Below are positions 1 to 9,255 of a stretch of DNA of 12,006 bases, piece after piece. How positions within the stretch are numbered: position 1 is the first letter of the stretch; every line of letters starts with the position of its first letter. Source of the DNA: Coemansia sp. RSA 1804 (Eukaryota > Kickxellomycota > Kickxellomycetes > Kickxellales > Kickxellaceae). The DNA lies in contig JANBTH010000733.1 in NCBI GenBank assembly GCA_027578815.1, positions 1 to 12,006 of the forward strand. The letters are read 5' to 3'. The translations under genes and the position numbers were made by a program. The notes below the pieces were generated by a model. The model worked only from the letters and a program-made list of their open reading frames with translations. It searched no databases and had not been told where the DNA came from.

Positions 1-1152
1 CTGCGTGGAGGCAAAGTACGTTTCGGATGGATGGATGCACCAGAATGGATTCACTTTAATGGATGCGACGTTATTATTTGTTGGAGTCTCGTACTGGATA
101 CGGGAATACGCAAAAAAGAACTGAATTTGGTTTGTTCCAAATTTCGTGTCAGGAGCCAAGAGCGGGTAGACACTGGATGACTGCAGTTTTGTGTTGGTCG
201 GCTCGCTAATGGAGGGGGTATGAATATTGAATTGAGTGATTCGGTTTCTCAGTTTTGCATTTTATGCGAAATTGCCGCATCTTCTTTTTTCTTTTCCAAT
301 CGGTATTTTCCTGTGCTGGTAGACAAGTGTTATTCAGTTCTGCTTGCTCCAATTGAGGTGGAAATACTTTTTAAGCACTTGCTGCTTAATGAAAGTAAGC
401 AACTCAACACCTCAATTAACCAGGTTTGGGCTGTAATTCTGATTAGCCATTGCCAAACTTTGCTATTGGGAAAGGAAGAAGGGCGAGAAATCCAACGCTT
501 CAATCTATTTATTCATTCACCTCTGAGGCTGCGGTCTTGCTATTCAACGGACAAATGCGTGGCCTCAGCCGACTCTACCTGATTCTTGATCTCTTGCTCT
601 TTTTCGTTGCGTTTGCTTACTCCTGTTTGCCCCCAGTGCTGGTGCGCTGGCCCATGTTTTTCATTTGAAACTATTGTTTCCGTTCCTATGACGCCAACTC
701 TGCTTTTTTTACTTAATTGTACACTTTATGTGCATTGCTTTTTTGCTGTGTTTGCTTGGCATTTGTAGGTTGTGATTATTCTTCAGGGCCGTTACGCCGG
801 TAAGAAGGCTGTCATTGTCAAGAGCTTTGACGAGGGCACCAAGGAGCGCCCTTACCCTCACGCCGTTGTTGCTGGCATCGAGCGCTATCCTCTGAAGGTC
901 ACCAAGTCCATGAGCAGGAAGAAGGTTGCTTCCCGTTCTCACGTCAAGCCCTTCATCAAGGTCGTCAACTACTCTCATTTGATGCCAACCCGCTACAGCT
1001 TTGAGCTGGAGGAGATCAAGTCTGCTGTTACCGCCGAGACCTTCCAGGACCCTACTCAGCGCTCTGCTGCCAAGAAGGTTGTCCGCTCCAGCCTCCAGAA
1101 GCGCTACACTGCAGGCAAGAACAAGTGGTTCTTCACCAAGCTTCGCTTCTAA
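1..1152 (+). CDS. RPL27: 60S ribosomal protein L27 (eL27), 5' end cut by window edge
   Basis: Structural protein of the large cytosolic ribosomal subunit. The second exon, 769-1152, encodes VVIILQGRYAGKKAVIVK (the KOW-type segment), then VVNYSHLMPTRY, and ends with the family-typical GKNKWFFTKLRF and a TAA stop. The first five codons of the window (1-15, CTG CGT GGA GGC AAA) read LRGGK and are followed at once by the donor GTACGT. Joined to VVII they give the usual eL27 N-terminal pattern (yeast has LKAGK before VAVV). The junction is phase 0, so the intron is 16-768. About 132 residues are visible; with roughly four missing N-terminal residues the protein would have the usual 136. A GTG at 772 opens the frame but is not the start. 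An AATAAA at 1222-1227 fits the poly(A) signal. The neighbour on the right is convergent. Confidence 0.97.
16..768 (+). other. Long first intron of RPL27
   Basis: The donor is GTACGT at 16-21 and the acceptor is CATTTGTAG ending at 768. A possible branch site, CTTAAT, lies near 711-716, followed by a T-rich tract. At 753 nt it is several times longer than the other introns here. An 11-bp stem with two G-U pairs (arms 523-533 and 558-568, 24-nt loop) and a smaller 6-bp stem (TGCTTA/TAAGCA, about 380-400) are visible. Open frames inside it (for example 220-582) show no family likeness and I regard them as chance. I see no TGATGA box C paired with a CTGA box D, so there is no clear C/D snoRNA. 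Confidence 0.9.
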
Positions 1153-1221
1153 ACACGTCCTTGCAAATGTAGCATCTTTCTATTTTTGTTGTTGTGAACA
1201 AGTGCGATCTTTTTTCACACG

Positions 1222-1227
1222 AATAAA
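1222..1227 (+). terminator. Poly(A) signal of RPL27
   Basis: An AATAAA hexamer lies 70 nt after the RPL27 stop codon, in the 241-nt convergent gap before the stop of the next gene. It sits in a typical A/T-rich setting. This rests on the motif only. Confidence 0.55.
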
Positions 1228-1393
1228 ATCCAAATTTCTTGATAATCGCCTTTTCCTAACGCAAAACGCACTGCATCGTTAGTCTCGTTTACAGAGCCCT
1301 GGTTTTCTTGTGAAGATATTACATGCGTCTCGGATAAAAAACCCCCACCCGACTGGCAAATAGACACCATGTGAATTAAAATAAAAATGACTA

Positions 1394-4011
1394 TTACTTT
1401 TTAACTTCGTCATAAGCTGACTTTTGTACCTGGGCAAGTATTCCAAGTAAACGGCTTATTCCATCGGATTGATCCTGTGCATCATCTTGCTGCTGCGACT
1501 GAACAGACATGCCTAGGTCGCCTTCTTGCTGCGGCTGCTTATTTTCTTCGGTCTCCGGTCTTGGCAGGGCTTCAAAAGGTGAATATGCCAATTTGGACGT
1601 GTCTGCATAGTTGACGTGTTCCTTAACGAGATAATCGGAGGCCGGGTGTGTCTCACCGACAGAAGCTGCAGTGGCAGCAGCAACATTATCCTCGTCTTGA
1701 GCGGATAGCCCAGACAATAACAAGCTGGATACCAGCGGCTCACTTCTCCGCTGGTCAGATGGATCGGAAAATAACTTTGCATGCATATGTGCACCAAAAG
1801 AAGGCTCTTTGTTCTGGGCACCCATCTTAACATAGTCATTCGTAACGCTTTCATCAATCATTGTTCCTGTGGTTGATGTTGAGGATGCAGTGTTTTCAGC
1901 GTTAGAGTCGGCAGGCGGTGTGTGAGATTGTGTTTGGTGGCCGATTGGTAGATCAAGCCCAAGTAGTCCTTTATGCTGCTGCAAAATCTCTTTTGCGGCT
2001 TGTGTCTTCTTTAGCAGGCTTGGATCTAGTGTTAGCCTAGACAGAACATCAAACTTGTCGCTTGTAGCAACACCACTGGCCACAGCTGATTCTTTCTGTG
2101 AGCCCATCGGCCCAATGCCTGGAATTTGCAAACTAGATGCACCTTTGTGGTCTGTAGCCTTCATAGACACCCTGGTCTCTGCATTGTTCTGGAACATGGA
2201 ATCCTCGCTATGCAAGTGTGGTGTGCTTTGTAAAGATAATGCAGAGCCTTCAGTTGTGTTTTTCTCTCCTTTGCTCGTGCCTTGCGCAGAAATAAGAGCA
2301 TTTTTGCCATCCGACTCGTTGTACTCTGTGGCTGTCGGATAAGAATCATGATAATACTCTGTATGTGAGACAGAGCCATCCCATATAGAGGTTGTGAATA
2401 GAATGCCTCCTAAAAAAGACATGCCATGGCAAGAAAAGGCTGCATCATGCGCAGCACGGGCATCATAATACTCCACAATCCACTCGTTTGGCTGACCATT
2501 ATATGAATAAAAGTCTTTCACATCACCATGCTCTTCGAACTGCGCCCTGTCAGACTCTGTGAATCCCTGCATAGTCTTGCTCCCTTCAAGAGAAAGAAGA
2601 ACCGAAGCCTGGTAGTCCTCGGGATTGGGACGGCGACCAATGGCATCTGGGCGGTGCCTCGATGGCTGCAGACTCAGATGGACGCCGCTTATTCTGATAT
2701 GGCTTCCTGCACTCTTGAGCACCTGTTGCACGCATCTTGAATCGTAGAACATCACGTAGCAAATGCCACTCCTGCCAATAAGGTTGCACACATCTGCAAC
2801 CTCGCCAAATCTAGAAAACCACTCTGCAATATCATCGCTATGCACAACAGTTTCCGATGATGCGCGCATAAATATCGTTCGATTTACATCCTTGTCTTTT
2901 GGCGCAACGGGAATATTTCGTTTGTATCTTCCAGCATTAGAAGCCCCATCAGGACCATTATCACTTCTGCTTCTGTTTGCATACATGGGCCCGTGGTCAC
3001 TATTTGATCTACTCTGCGCACCTTTAAAATAGCCGCGCTGGCCGGATGGTCCTGAATTCTGCCAATGTCTCTGGTCCTCGCCAGCGAGCGGAAGCGAACC
3101 ATAGTGATTTCCATACTTGCCTTGAAATCCATGTCCGCCTCTACCTCCGCCAAACCGACTTTCCATGTTTTCGTTGTCGTAGCCATACATGTCCCGAGTG
3201 TTGTGTCTCTGACCTACACATGAATTAAATTTTGCAGAGAACCACACACAGTACAAGTCAGCAACAATACAAGGCAGTCTGGGGCGCGCTTTACACAAGC
3301 GGCATGTAGCCGATAATTACCTGCTTCGTTATCGTCCATTCTGTATCTAGAACCACGGACCTGGTTGCCTCTCGCTGCGCCATCCGTGTACTCATCGTCA
3401 TACTTGAAGTCGGTGGAGTTGGCCGATGTTGAGAATCCGTAGTCAGCACCCTCGTCAATTGGATAGCGGCCGTGGTCAGCCGACCACTCCCGAGATGTGC
3501 TCCAATCCCCCGACATACCGCCACCTCGCCCGCGGAGCCCTCTTCCTCTTCCTCTCTCTCTCCCTCTTGTCGGAGCCCCGCCACCTCTGCCTCTGGGTCT
3601 ATGTTCGGAACCAGCCCCCATGCGACTGTCGCTTTGGGGGCTACTGGTGAATTCGGAACCTAGCACATGCATGTCGTTGGTATCCACAGCATCCCGGTCA
3701 TAATACCCTCTGCGAGCCTGTCTAGAACGGCTTCTTGAGCGGGTTTTTCTGTGCTCATGGTTATGCTCGCTGTATGGATCCTTGCTGTACTGCACAGAAG
3801 CTGTGTCATCTTCGCCATCTCTGCTGTCATAGTGGCGCTGGCTATAATGGTCGTCGCCACGGGTATCGTATGTACCGCGCGTGTATGGGCTGAAACGACC
3901 ATCTTTTCCTCTACCTCGACTCCCACCTCCTCTTGTTGTATACGGGCCATATGGGCCTCCTCTACCACGCCCACGGCCTCTAGCGTTTACTGAGTAGCCT
4001 TGATAGACCAT
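1394..4011 (-). CDS. RGG/RS-rich RNA-binding protein with tandem Mei2-like RRMs
   Basis: Two exons, 4011-3321 and 3213-1394. The intron 3320-3214 (107 nt) runs from GTAATT to TGTGTAG; splicing joins GCA-G to GT-CAG in frame and gives 836 residues. The start is the ATG at 4011; the open frame continues upstream to 4107 but there reads through a poly(A/T) tract. Residues 11-40 and 139-165 are RGG boxes, and RSRSRSR lies near 91-97. RRM1 is about 341-413 (TIFMRA; GICYVMFYDSR) and RRM2 about 433-508 (VLLSLE; EWIVEYYDARAA). The FYD-x-R / YYD-x-R-A-A signature in both RRMs and their close spacing are features of Mei2-like proteins, which bind RNA and control meiosis or growth. The third, C-terminal Mei2 RRM is absent: residues 510-836 are polar and low-complexity with Q-rich patches. 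RRM2 lacks the aromatic RNP1 residues. Probably nuclear or nucleocytoplasmic. The RRM and RGG calls are firm; Mei2-like is a likeness, not proven orthology. Confidence 0.88.
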
Positions 4012-4651
4012 TTCACCTTTTGCAGTGATGCTCCTTCTGCGGAAGGCTTGTTGCCTGGAATATTTAAAAAAAAAAAGCAAAGCAAGAGCACTGCCAGAAT
4101 TGGTCAATGTATACTTTTCCGCCTACTTATTGCAGAACCAAATCGTAATTTACACCTGCTCGATTAAGCCTTATTTCCTTCTTTTCTATCGTTCTCTGTG
4201 TAAATGACACTGTTTTTTCAATCAGCAAGGTGTTCCTGGTATTACTAACAAATTAGAATTAAACAGGGGGGAAACAACCGTTTTAGTTTTTTTATAAAGT
4301 TGATAAAAATGTCCTGACAAGAGAAGAAACGGAAAGAATGTGGGCAGGTCTTTTTTTCCTTTTTTGAAAAAGGCCCAACAATGATCTTTGTGGGAAAAAT
4401 CATCCTCAAATTTTTCGTTCGTTATCCTAAAGAATTTTGCTTTGGGTTTGGGAAAGTGCCAACAGAAAATATCATAAAGAGCATGTTTGAGTATATTTTT
4501 AAACAGTAAATTTTACAAAGATAGAAAGCAGAATGCAACTGAAAAGACATGAACCGCATAGCTCACTGAAGCAGATAAAAGGCGCTCTGCAACTCTCTAG
4601 GAAACACTAATAAAGATGCAATGGCCATATTTTCTGTGCATTATGCGGCGG
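4012..4651. other. Intergenic: leader/promoter of the RRM gene
   Basis: AT-rich and non-coding, with many T and A runs. It should hold the 5' UTR and promoter of the minus-strand RRM gene and the 3' UTR of the minus-strand small ORF. Just upstream of the ATG, a minus-strand GTATAC (4114-4109) and a T-rich TTCCAG (ending 4055) could bound a 60-nt leader intron, but this is weak. I see no RNA gene or repeat. Confidence 0.5.
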
Positions 4652-4927
4652 CTAATTTCCAACAGTATGAAACAATGGTCGCCACGACGCTGTGAAAACG
4701 GGTGGCTCGCCCATCTTACGAGCCATTATACCCGTTTTTTCAACAGTGTTGCTTTTGTCGCCAATATGGTTTGTAATTGGCGACATATCACCAGTCGAGA
4801 GCGTATGTAACTGCAGCTTCTCAGCGGGCATCATTTCGCGACCCTCGATAAGCATATCTGGTTGCCACGCCGACACGGCTAGCGCTGCTGCAATGGTGCT
4901 AAAGACAACGGCTATAGCACGCGTCAT
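4652..4927 (-). CDS. Candidate small secreted protein (signal peptide)
   Basis: A 91-codon ORF from ATG at 4927 to TAG at 4652. The N-terminus MTRAIAVVFSTIAAALAVSA followed by WQPD has a short basic start, a hydrophobic core of about 14 residues and an A-x-A-like cleavage site, as in a Sec signal peptide. The mature part (about 70 residues) is hydrophilic, has no cysteine and no second membrane segment, and ends in a short aromatic and basic stretch (ASWRPLFHTVGN). The codon choice is mixed and less A/T-biased than the flanking DNA, which supports coding. The frame stays open 15 codons upstream to an ATG at 4972, but that start would bury the signal peptide. I recognise no family. An opposite-strand ORF over the same bases (4692-4988) looks like a shadow. 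Confidence 0.5.
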   Translation of the reverse strand: MTRAIAVVFSTIAAALAVSAWQPDMLIEGREMMPAEKLQLHTLSTGDMSPITNHIGDKSNTVEKTGIMARKMGEPPVFTASWRPLFHTVGN

Positions 4928-5648
4928 CTGGAAACTAATGAATGATGAAGATTTTGTTAATAGAACATACATTAGATGTCTACATTGAAGAACAACGCAA
5001 GGTTAACAACATGGCTGAGATTTAGTAAATGCTGGACAAAGCTCTGGTTTTTAATGCAAATTTGTGAAGTGTTCTCATTTTTTCTTCATCTTCTTTTTTG
5101 TCGTTTGGCCACTTTAGAATAATCTGCAACATTGCTCTCTGCGGGGGAGTGTATATGTGGAGAACAAATAGGCCTGTAGAAATTAAATGCTACTACTTTC
5201 AGTCCTACATAGTATGGCATTTGCATTGCCTCCGCCTCTCTTTCTCCGCACACGACAATGTCTGACATCCAGCATGTTCTACTGCATCCAAGATGTACAG
5301 TAGTTGTCTTGCTGATCTGATTTGATCGTGTTACTGATATGTTTCGGCATGTGTGATAGACGAAAGGACGTATAAATAGCATGTTTTTAAATACATTATG
5401 AATGGGAATCTCTTTGCTCTTTATCAAAATAATTTAAACACTGAGTTGCTTTAGACTCCAACAGAACCCTACAGTAATATCTTTCCAAAGTCTAATCTAA
5501 TGACAAGGTTAAGCCACAATGCCGTGCCTAAATAAAAACTCTTAAATGAATAACACTACACAATAAAATGTTTAAACACAAGGAAAAATAAAAATAAACA
5601 ATAATACATACACAGCCGGCGATCGAGCTGGACTTTTGTCATATTTTG
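4928..5648. other. AT-rich intergenic region
   Basis: I see no convincing gene. A minus-strand open frame at 5086-5427 (113 codons) has no family likeness and runs through A/T-rich DNA; I treat it as chance. A TATAAATA on + at 5371-5378 could be a TATA box for a transcript running right, but no good ORF follows directly. From about 5430 to 5610 the DNA is very A/T-rich with several AATAAA-like strings. Confidence 0.45.
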
Positions 5649-5813
5649 ATGACATATCGTGCTGGTTGTGAAAGGTCTCAACGCCTTAGGCGTACCCAGC
5701 ATGTGAGGGATGTTACTGTACCAGAATCGACGTTTGACGATTCTGATGATAGCGAGGATACACCGCCTCTCATTCAGCGTCTATCACTCATTCAATTCAC
5801 ATTTATGCAATGA
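5649..5813 (+). CDS. Short coding-like ORF or orphan last exon, function unknown
   Basis: A 54-codon ORF from ATG at 5649 to TGA at 5811-5813. In the same frame it is open back to 5598, and an acceptor-like TACACAG ends at 5615, so it may instead be the last exon of a spliced gene. The reading is coding-like: a basic part (ERSQRLRRTQHVRD) then an acidic serine-rich part (STFDDSDDSEDTPP), then a hydrophobic end. The segment is clearly richer in G/C than its A/T-rich flanks. I cannot identify a family, and upstream exons are not evident. It could also be a fragment of a decayed element. Confidence 0.25.
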   Translation: MTYRAGCERSQRLRRTQHVRDVTVPESTFDDSDDSEDTPPLIQRLSLIQFTFMQ

Positions 5814-6123
5814 ATCCAACCTAGTTGTTGTCAGGACCACCGTATATGTATAAATTTTCTATTGAAGGTTTCATACATGTCGTGTAGTCCGCTCATTTAA
5901 GTAGCTAGGATGCTAAATAATAAGTCGTTTTTGGCAAGCAATCTAAATGCTGTAATGCTTCTTGTTTATAAACAACTCATGGCTGGCCACTATAGTACAC
6001 CGCATTACTGTTTTTGAGAACGTCAACATCGAAATAAAAAGCAGCCTTGTAAATGTCTTACAGATAGCACTGATGTATTGAAGCGTAGACCATCTATCCA
6101 TTTTAAAAGACAAAACAACACAC
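5814..6123. other. Intergenic, 3' side of the Usp gene
   Basis: A/T-rich non-coding stretch of 310 bases holding the 3' UTR of the minus-strand Usp gene. I see no ORF of note, RNA gene or repeat. Confidence 0.45.
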
Positions 6124-6852
6124 TTATTGCTCTGGAACCAACTCTTGGTCCATATCGATCTTCATATTGTCTCTAACCACTAAAACAGGACATGGTGAGT
6201 TTGCCGCAAGATAATCCGCCTTGTGTCCAGTAAACCGCTCTCGAATTGATTTCGATGAATGACATCCAATAACTACCAAATCGCACTTTATCTCAAACAG
6301 CTTGCGTATCAACTCGCCACGAATATCTACTCCACGTATCGACACCCCTTTGATATTAAACCCTTCTTGCTTAATCATTGTTGCATACTTTCGAAGAAGT
6401 TCATGGCTTTTCGCCCGTTCTGCGTCTTCCTTGGCGCCGTTTGTAGATGTTAGATCACCAATTATACCGTTGGCCGCCAGTCGCACATGGATCAGAACCA
6501 CCCGGTCACGCTCAAGAACTAATTCTTTCTGCAGCAGCCAGTCGACAATACACTTAGCATGCGCATCCTCTCTGATGCACACTGCAACCAGCCGCGGTTT
6601 CAGTTCCACCACCTGGTTTCGGCGACCTGAACTGCGTCGAGAGGATTTTAGGGCCACATCCGGAATCTCAATAAGCGTACCCTTTCTGAATATTGACGGA
6701 TGGCTCGTCATTGTTGCTCCTGCTGCTCCCGCAGCGCTTCCACTTGGGTGATCCATGCTCTGGGCAACAAGATCATCAAATGTAACACATTGGATCTTTT
6801 CTTCTGGCTGCGCGCTGTCAGTAGCACTAGTATTGTTTTCTGTGTCGCCCAT
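6124..6852 (-). CDS. Universal stress protein (UspA-fold) domain protein
   Basis: A single-exon ORF of 242 residues from ATG at 6852 to TAA at 6124. Residues 1-80 are polar and probably disordered, with a basic RRSSGRR stretch. Residues 86-227 form a Usp domain: RLVAVCIREDAHA (first strand), a helix, VVLIHVRL, then helices, CDLVVIGCHSS and SPCPVLVVRD at the end. Canonical nucleotide-binding Usp domains have G-x2-G-x9-G-(S/T). Here the matching stretch (about 196-210) is GCHSS...TGH, so the second Gly and the last Ser/Thr are replaced, and ATP binding is doubtful. Fungal proteins with a long N-terminal region before one Usp domain are common; their roles are mostly in stress response and poorly defined. 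The gene diverges from SEC13. Confidence 0.93.
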   Translation of the reverse strand: MGDTENNTSATDSAQPEEKIQCVTFDDLVAQSMDHPSGSAAGAAGATMTSHPSIFRKGTLIEIPDVALKSSRRSSGRRNQVVELKPRLVAVCIREDAHAKCIVDWLLQKELVLERDRVVLIHVRLAANGIIGDLTSTNGAKEDAERAKSHELLRKYATMIKQEGFNIKGVSIRGVDIRGELIRKLFEIKCDLVVIGCHSSKSIRERFTGHKADYLAANSPCPVLVVRDNMKIDMDQELVPEQ

Positions 6853-7688
6853 CGGTGCTGTCAGCAGGCGCTACGCAGGTTTGATTTGTTTAGAGAACAA
6901 ATGATACTGTTGGTGGTCGAGATGTGTGAAAGTGACAAGGCCAAACTTGGAAAACAAGCAAAACAGGATAATGCCTTGTAGGACAATAAAGCGCTTAAAA
7001 AGAAAAAGAAAAGAAAGACAAATCGACAAAAAATTACTTTTCAAAACGAGAGAAAGCAAAAGGATTTGTCTCAATTATCAAGCTTGGTGGAAGAACACAG
7101 TAATTCGTTTCTTTTTATGCAACAGCCGCTCCACCGATTTGCATGTCATATGACAAAAACCGTGTCCAGATCACAAATGTGGGTAACCACACAATGTAAT
7201 TCACTTCTGCGGATGCGCATTAATTTGCCGAAAAGGAAAAGCCCATCCCATCTGTCTGGTTAGAAAACCGTAACACAATCTAATCACCGATTATCCAATA
7301 AACGACGGCCAACCAAACAACATAAAGGGTTGATGCGTGATGAGCTGAGCCGTGCGACACGTTCAGTCGGATCTGCAAAAGAAACAAGCCAAAGCTGTTT
7401 ATGTGGGTCTTCTTCTCTTCCACTGCTCATCCTTCTTGAATTATTGCATCTAAATGCTGTGTCCATAGCACGACTTTTATTTTGTTCTTTATTCGTCTGC
7501 GTGCTTTTTCTCGTGTTTTTCGCTTTACTGTTCTCAAAGGGAGTCTAATGCTCATTGCCCATTCAGAGTAGAAATCAGAGTACTTCATCATTTTCTTGTC
7601 AGATTAGCAACACACGTGTTATAGCGCCCATCCAGTGCAGCAACAGCAGCGAACTATAAGAGCACACACAATCGACACATAACTGACA
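6853..7688. promoter_or_regulatory. Shared divergent promoter region, Usp gene and SEC13
   Basis: 836 bases between two divergent starts. Seen on the SEC13 side: an ACACGTGT palindrome (E-box core CACGTG) at 7612-7619, about 70 nt before the SEC13 ATG; TATAAG at 7655-7660; CCAAT at 7295-7299. The middle is purine-rich on + around 6990-7070 and pyrimidine-rich around 7470-7550. The open frame at 7333-7548 is a hydrophobic T-rich reading without support. Regulation through these sites is inferred from motifs alone. Confidence 0.5.
7612..7619. promoter_or_regulatory. ACACGTGT palindrome (E-box type) upstream of SEC13
   Basis: A perfect 8-bp palindrome with CACGTG core, 70 nt upstream of the SEC13 ATG. 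In fungi this core is bound by bHLH factors such as Cbf1/Pho4 types, and bZIP factors bind related ACGT cores. Its place in a proximal promoter makes function plausible but not shown. Confidence 0.35.
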
Positions 7689-8952
7689 ATGGTAAGGGCA
7701 ATTTGTGGCTTAATCTTGGTGTATGTGTAACACCACAGCCATGGGTCCTATTACTTTTAGCGTCTAGATGCTTAAGGAATGTGGAAGTGGATATGCTAAT
7801 GTAGCACTAATATTTTTAATTCTGGTTTGTTTTGTTTTTTGAAGCTCTAACTTGTATAGACAGACGGCGATACACTTCAGTTTGACACTCAGCACGAGGA
7901 TATGATCGTAAGTATTGCCTTGTTTTAATGAACCCGTGTATCTGTTTTTTTTTGCTTTCTTGTAGAGGTATTGCTTGCTTCATTGTTTGACTAACCAAAC
8001 AATACAATTTTTGGTGTTGGTGTAGCACGATGCACAGTTTGACTACTACGGAAAGCGTCTAGCAACCTGCTCGTCGGACGGCACAATTCACTTGTTTGAG
8101 GTCGACGGGCAACAGCAAAAGTTTGTGGAGACGCTCAAGGAGCACTCTGGTCCTGTGTGGCAGGTAGCATGGGCGCATCCAAAGTACGGCTGCGTTCTTG
8201 CATCTTGCTCCTATGATGGAACCGTTCTCATCTGGAAGGAGACGCCAGGGTCGGGCTTTTCGGTTATCAAGAAGCATGATAAGCACCAGGCTTCAGTTAA
8301 CGCCATTGCGTGGGCCCCACACGAGCTAGGACCTATTCTTCTTTGTGGGTCCTCTGACGGAAGGCTATCATTGCTCACCTTTACAGAAGAAGGCGTTTGG
8401 GACGCACAAATGATTCGCAACGCTCACACCACGGGCGTTAACGCAGTTAGCTGGGCGCCTGTAATTGCGGTCGGGGCATTCACCCAGCCAGGCGCAGCTC
8501 AAAAGGCCAGCCTGGTCAAGCAATTTGCTTCGGGAGGATGCGACAACAATGTCAAGATATGGGCATATTCAGATAGCAAGAAGACATACGAGGTCATTCA
8601 AACCCTTGAGGGACACAGTGATTGGGTCAGAGATGTTGCATATGCACCAAACATCGGTCTCCCCCGCACATATCTTGCAACATGCTCTCAGGACAAGAAT
8701 GTCTTTATCTGGACACAGGACTCGCAGGCTGAGCGGAGCTCGTCGGGTAGCCAAGGTGCTCCGGCTGAATGGACCCGTTCACAGCTTTCGTCAACTCCGT
8801 TCTCTGATGTTGTTTGGCGTGTGAGCTGGTCAATGTCTGGCAATGTGCTGGCTGTTTCAGGCGGTGACAACAAAATCACTCTGTGGAAGGAGAACCTCAA
8901 AGGCGAGTGGGAGCGTATAAGCGAAGTCAATGAAAATGGCCAGAGGACCTGA
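7689..8952 (+). CDS. SEC13: Sec13, WD40 beta-propeller of COPII coat and nuclear pore
   Basis: Three exons: 7689-7691 (only the ATG), 7860-7907 and 8026-8952. Introns 7692-7859 (GTAAGG...TATAG) and 7908-8025 (GTAAGT...GTGTAG, with a CTAAC branch site at 7991-7995) are both phase 0. The product has 325 residues (human 322). It opens with TDGDTLQFDTQHEDMIHDAQ, the conserved Sec13 entry, then FDYYGKRLATCSSD. WD-type blades are at about 14-42, 55-88, 105-136, 150-197, 212-247 and 277-305, with typical GHSDWVRDVAYAP and GGDNKITLWK motifs. Sec13 forms an open six-bladed propeller completed by a strand from Sec31 in the ER-vesicle coat or from Nup145C/Nup96 in the nuclear pore Y complex. The stop is TGA at 8950-8952. 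It converges on the HEI10 gene. Confidence 0.98.
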
Positions 8953-9255
8953 TCCTTTGTAGTATCTTGAGCTGCTAGAGCCTCTTTTATTTACTTTTTT
9001 TTCTGTCTAATGAAGTGGGTGCGTTTATCAAATCCTTTGTAGATTGGAGCTGTATGCCTAGGTTTTTGGTACTTTTATCGTCATTTCCGGTGGTAAATGG
9101 CTATTGTTGAGCTACTAATCTATAAGCAAGTGTCACTTTGACAAAGATTTTGGCATACCAGTTACGCTTGTTAGATATAGCAATGGCGTGATATATAATT
9201 GTTCTCTTTACCGCTTTTCAGAACCCACTATCAGGGCTAGTGAAACGGCTGTTTG
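8953..9255. other. Convergent 3' region between SEC13 and the HEI10 gene
   Basis: 303 bases of 3' UTR sequence for both genes. ATCCTTTGTAG occurs twice (8952-8962 and 9032-9042), each followed shortly by GAGCTG, an imperfect direct repeat spaced 80 nt. I see no further gene or RNA. Confidence 0.5.

Noticed and set aside
220..582. Open frame of 120 codons on +
   Set aside because: It lies inside the RPL27 intron, has no family likeness and reads as A/T-driven chance.
16..768. C/D snoRNA in the RPL27 intron
   Set aside because: CTGA strings exist, but no TGATGA-type box C with a terminal stem is visible.
4692..4988. Plus-strand ORF of 98 codons
   Set aside because: It is antisense to the signal-peptide ORF and has a poorer protein character.
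5086..5427. Minus-strand ORF of 113 codons
   Set aside because: A/T-rich codons, no recognisable domain and no promoter or splice support.
7333..7548. Plus-strand ORF with a hydrophobic end
   Set aside because: The hydrophobic stretch comes from a pyrimidine-rich tract in the SEC13 promoter region; no start context or family likeness.
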